From Caryophanales bacterium UBA1188 (GTDB lineage: Bacteria; Bacillota_I; Bacilli_A; Izemoplasmatales; UBA1188): 64,000 nucleotides of DNA. The position numbers and the translations under genes are program-made. How positions within the stretch are numbered: position 1 is the first letter of the stretch; each line of letters starts with the position of its first letter. The stretch lies in NCBI GenBank assembly GCA_002310135.1, contig DBYK01000003.1, positions 62,001 to 126,000 on the forward strand, written 5' to 3'. The notes beneath the pieces were generated by a model, which did not search any database, was not told the DNA's origin, and saw nothing but the letters and a program-made list of their open reading frames with translations. Shown here piece after piece: positions 62,249-64,000 of the stretch.

Positions 62249-63595
62249 TTATAATTTATTAATATCTTCCTCTTCTTTATACATCAAAGCTCCATCATTT
62301 AAACCATATATAAAACTTAAATATTTTCTATACGTAATTAGACCATCACTTGAGATGTATTTCATTTTAGAACTTGGTTCACCTTTCTTAAACGAGCCAA
62401 TTAAGATATCACCATTAGAATAATGATATTCACCTAATCCACTAAATTCGTCATCTATAAATTCTCCAATATAATAATCACCATTTCTAAATATTCTCTT
62501 GCCATACTTAGGCTTATTATTTATAGTTTCACCTATAAAATATGACATATCGCTGAAATAATACCTATAATATATTTCATCATCTTCTAGATTATTAGAT
62601 GGATATAGAATAGAAATATAACAATCATTATTTTTACCATCATCTATTTCGTTATATGTTTCATCTAAATATTTGTTTAAGTTTATTTTCAATTCTTTTT
62701 CAATAACTTTATCATTTAAAAGTTCATCTTTAACCATATAGACCAATGATATAAGTGCATATTCATCAGATATGGATTTAACTTTAATCGCTAGGAAATC
62801 ATTGATTGTGATAAAACCTTCTTCTAAATTAAATGATATATCATCTATTAATCCTCTAGTGGTCTTATATTTAACATATAACCTTCTCTTTTTAGATTCA
62901 TCCACAAGTAGATTATCATCTAAATATTTAGCTATCTCATAACTTCCATCATTATAAATGAATAGTCCCCTTCCACAAGCTTTATCATTTATGAAATCAC
63001 CAATATAAATTGAATTATCACTATAGTATACTCTAAAATGACCATTCTTCTTATCTTGTTTAAATTCTCCTATATAGAATTCATCTTTAGTAATTAAAGA
63101 ACCTAATCCTTCTTTCTGATTGTTTTTAAATTCTCCTATATATTTATAATTCCTTGATTTTAATTCACCAAAACCATTCTTGATATTGCCAATTACTCCA
63201 CCAACATATTCTAACCCGAATTCATTAATCTTTTCTAGATTAATGCAATTCTCATCAACAAGCGATATAATAATTTTAGATTCTTTATTGATAAAACCAT
63301 TTTTAAAATCAAAATCTAAATAAGAATAATTAATTTGAGATAATTCATTCAATTTTACATTCACATTCTTAATTACTTCTTTGAGTCTCTTAATCTTAAT
63401 TCCATTTGAAAGAGATTTAGAAGTTTCTTTATCATAAATCAAATATTTAATTCTTAAAGATATAGATTTTTCTTTTATTTCATCTATAAAGAACTCTAAA
63501 TCATCTTTCGATCTAGAGTTATATAATTTGAAATTGACATTTTCTAATTTCACATATTTAAAGAAAAAACCATTATTTAAAAACAAATAATTCAT
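62249..63595 (-). CDS. MORN-repeat protein
   Basis: A 448-residue protein with MORN repeats in two blocks: residues ~140-225 (YKYIGEFKNNQKEGLGSLIT; YIGEFKQDKKNGHFRVYYSD; IYIGDFINDKACGRGLFIYN) and ~360-425 (YFIGETINNKPKYGKRIFRN; YYIGEFIDDEFSGLGEYHYS). The N-terminal ~130 residues and the middle have no motif I can name. No signal peptide or membrane helix is seen, so it is probably cytoplasmic. Function unknown; in bacteria MORN repeats often mediate protein or lipid contacts. GAGG provides the ribosome binding site. Confidence 0.82.
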   Translation of the reverse strand: MNYLFLNNGFFFKYVKLENVNFKLYNSRSKDDLEFFIDEIKEKSISLRIKYLIYDKETSKSLSNGIKIKRLKEVIKNVNVKLNELSQINYSYLDFDFKNGFINKESKIIISLVDENCINLEKINEFGLEYVGGVIGNIKNGFGELKSRNYKYIGEFKNNQKEGLGSLITKDEFYIGEFKQDKKNGHFRVYYSDNSIYIGDFINDKACGRGLFIYNDGSYEIAKYLDDNLLVDESKKRRLYVKYKTTRGLIDDISFNLEEGFITINDFLAIKVKSISDEYALISLVYMVKDELLNDKVIEKELKINLNKYLDETYNEIDDGKNNDCYISILYPSNNLEDDEIYYRYYFSDMSYFIGETINNKPKYGKRIFRNGDYYIGEFIDDEFSGLGEYHYSNGDILIGSFKKGEPSSKMKYISSDGLITYRKYLSFIYGLNDGALMYKEEEDINKL

Positions 63596-63631
63596 AAGAA
63601 ACCTCTTTATAATATTCTACTATAAACATAT

Positions 63632-63653
63632 AAAAACTACCAAAAGGTAGTTC
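63632..63653 (-). terminator. Terminator of guaA
   Basis: AACTACC, AAAA loop, GGTAGTT with U residues following on the minus strand, 6 bases past the guaA stop. Confidence 0.75.
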
Positions 63654-63659
63654 TTATAA

Positions 63660-64000
63660 TTATTCCCATTCAATAGTTGCGATAGGTTTAGGGCTTATGT
63701 CAACTAAGACTCTATTAATTCCATCAACTTCATTTAAGATTCTATCTCTAATCTTGAATAAGATATCATATGGAATCTCTTCCACACTTGCGCTTGTCGC
63801 ATCGATAGAATTAACCGCTCTTATCACTACAAAATATTCAAAAGTTCTCTTGTTATCTTTTATACCTACACTCTTATAGTCAGGAACTATGGTGAAATAT
63901 TGCCATACTTTACTTGAAAGGCCACATTTCTTGAATTCTTCTCTTAATATTGAATCACTCTCTCTCACTAATTCTAATCTTTCTTTTGTGATAGCGCCAG
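63660..64000 (-). CDS. guaA: GMP synthase, C-terminal part (5' end outside the window)
   Basis: The visible 113 residues are the C-terminal dimerisation domain of GMP synthase, which aminates XMP to GMP. The reading from 64000 starts AITKERLELVRESDSILREE and ends KPIATIEWE, with VVIRAVNSIDATSASVEEIP and ILNEVDGINRVLVDISPK between. The C-terminal TIEWE is invariant in GuaA. A GTG at 63968 is internal and is not a start. The ATP pyrophosphatase and glutaminase domains lie beyond the window. Confidence 0.95.
   Translation of the reverse strand, partial: GAITKERLELVRESDSILREEFKKCGLSSKVWQYFTIVPDYKSVGIKDNKRTFEYFVVIRAVNSIDATSASVEEIPYDILFKIRDRILNEVDGINRVLVDISPKPIATIEWE

Noticed and set aside
1..64000. 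Mycoplasma-type genetic code (TGA = Trp)
   Set aside because: Trp positions in conserved motifs use TGG, and genes such as the sigma-like gene and the 11.7-kb plus-strand gene end with TGA.

Overview
The window is low-GC (roughly 30%), densely coded DNA from a Gram-positive-type bacterium. Evidence for Bacillota, class Bacilli, comes from the core-gene order phoH-ybeY-cdd-era-recO-glyS-dnaG-rpoD-trmK-nif3, a dimeric GlyRS, TrmK, purine-rich ribosome binding sites and U-tailed terminators. TGG encodes Trp and TGA ends genes, so the code is standard and not the Mycoplasma code. The best fit is an uncultured gut or rumen Bacilli lineage near Acholeplasmatales/Erysipelotrichales; this placement is inference. 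Almost everything is on the minus strand. Only two genes, at 11.7 and 60.5 kb, are on the plus strand.

Region 1 (1-11,543) is a housekeeping operon read from phoH down to fhs, preceded by rpsU with its own promoter and terminator. It also holds a second, divergent sigma-70-like gene close to rpoD. Region 2 (11,678-20,976) has three proteins of unknown function, MtaB, an RluA-type pseudouridine synthase and two exported SGNH-fold proteins carrying leucine-rich-repeat fragments.

Region 3 (20,949-34,413) holds a surface glycosidase module: a GH3 enzyme on a collagen-like stalk, a carbohydrate-binding lipoprotein, and a GH3 enzyme tethered to the membrane at both ends. Upstream of it is a small acylation cassette: a membrane peptide, an MBOAT acyltransferase, an AMP-forming ligase and an acyl carrier protein. 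Region 4 (34,467-42,342) is an arginine deiminase operon (arcA-arcB-arcC) that also encodes a SpeA/LysA-type decarboxylase and a membrane protein, followed by a permease operon with a YggS protein.

Region 5 (42,395-61,217) is a rhamnoside operon of about 15 kb: stalked GH3, lipoprotein, small membrane protein, membrane GH3, GH78 alpha-L-rhamnosidase, rhaB and rhaA, with a divergent DeoR regulator. A class II aldolase that could complete rhamnose breakdown lies about 1.8 kb past the operon end under its own operator-like site. Region 6 (61,216-64,000) holds a YitT-type membrane protein, a MORN-repeat protein and the 3' end of guaA.

The most unusual content is the pair of paralogous surface glycosidase modules. 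The stalked GH3 enzymes share an LPXTG-less C-terminal anchor tail and are each followed by the same TTCGGAGGG hairpin before the lipoprotein gene. All four GH3 enzymes have their two domains in permuted order. The likely job is extracellular deglycosylation of plant beta-glucosides and rhamnosyl-glucosides, with rhamnose used as a carbon source.
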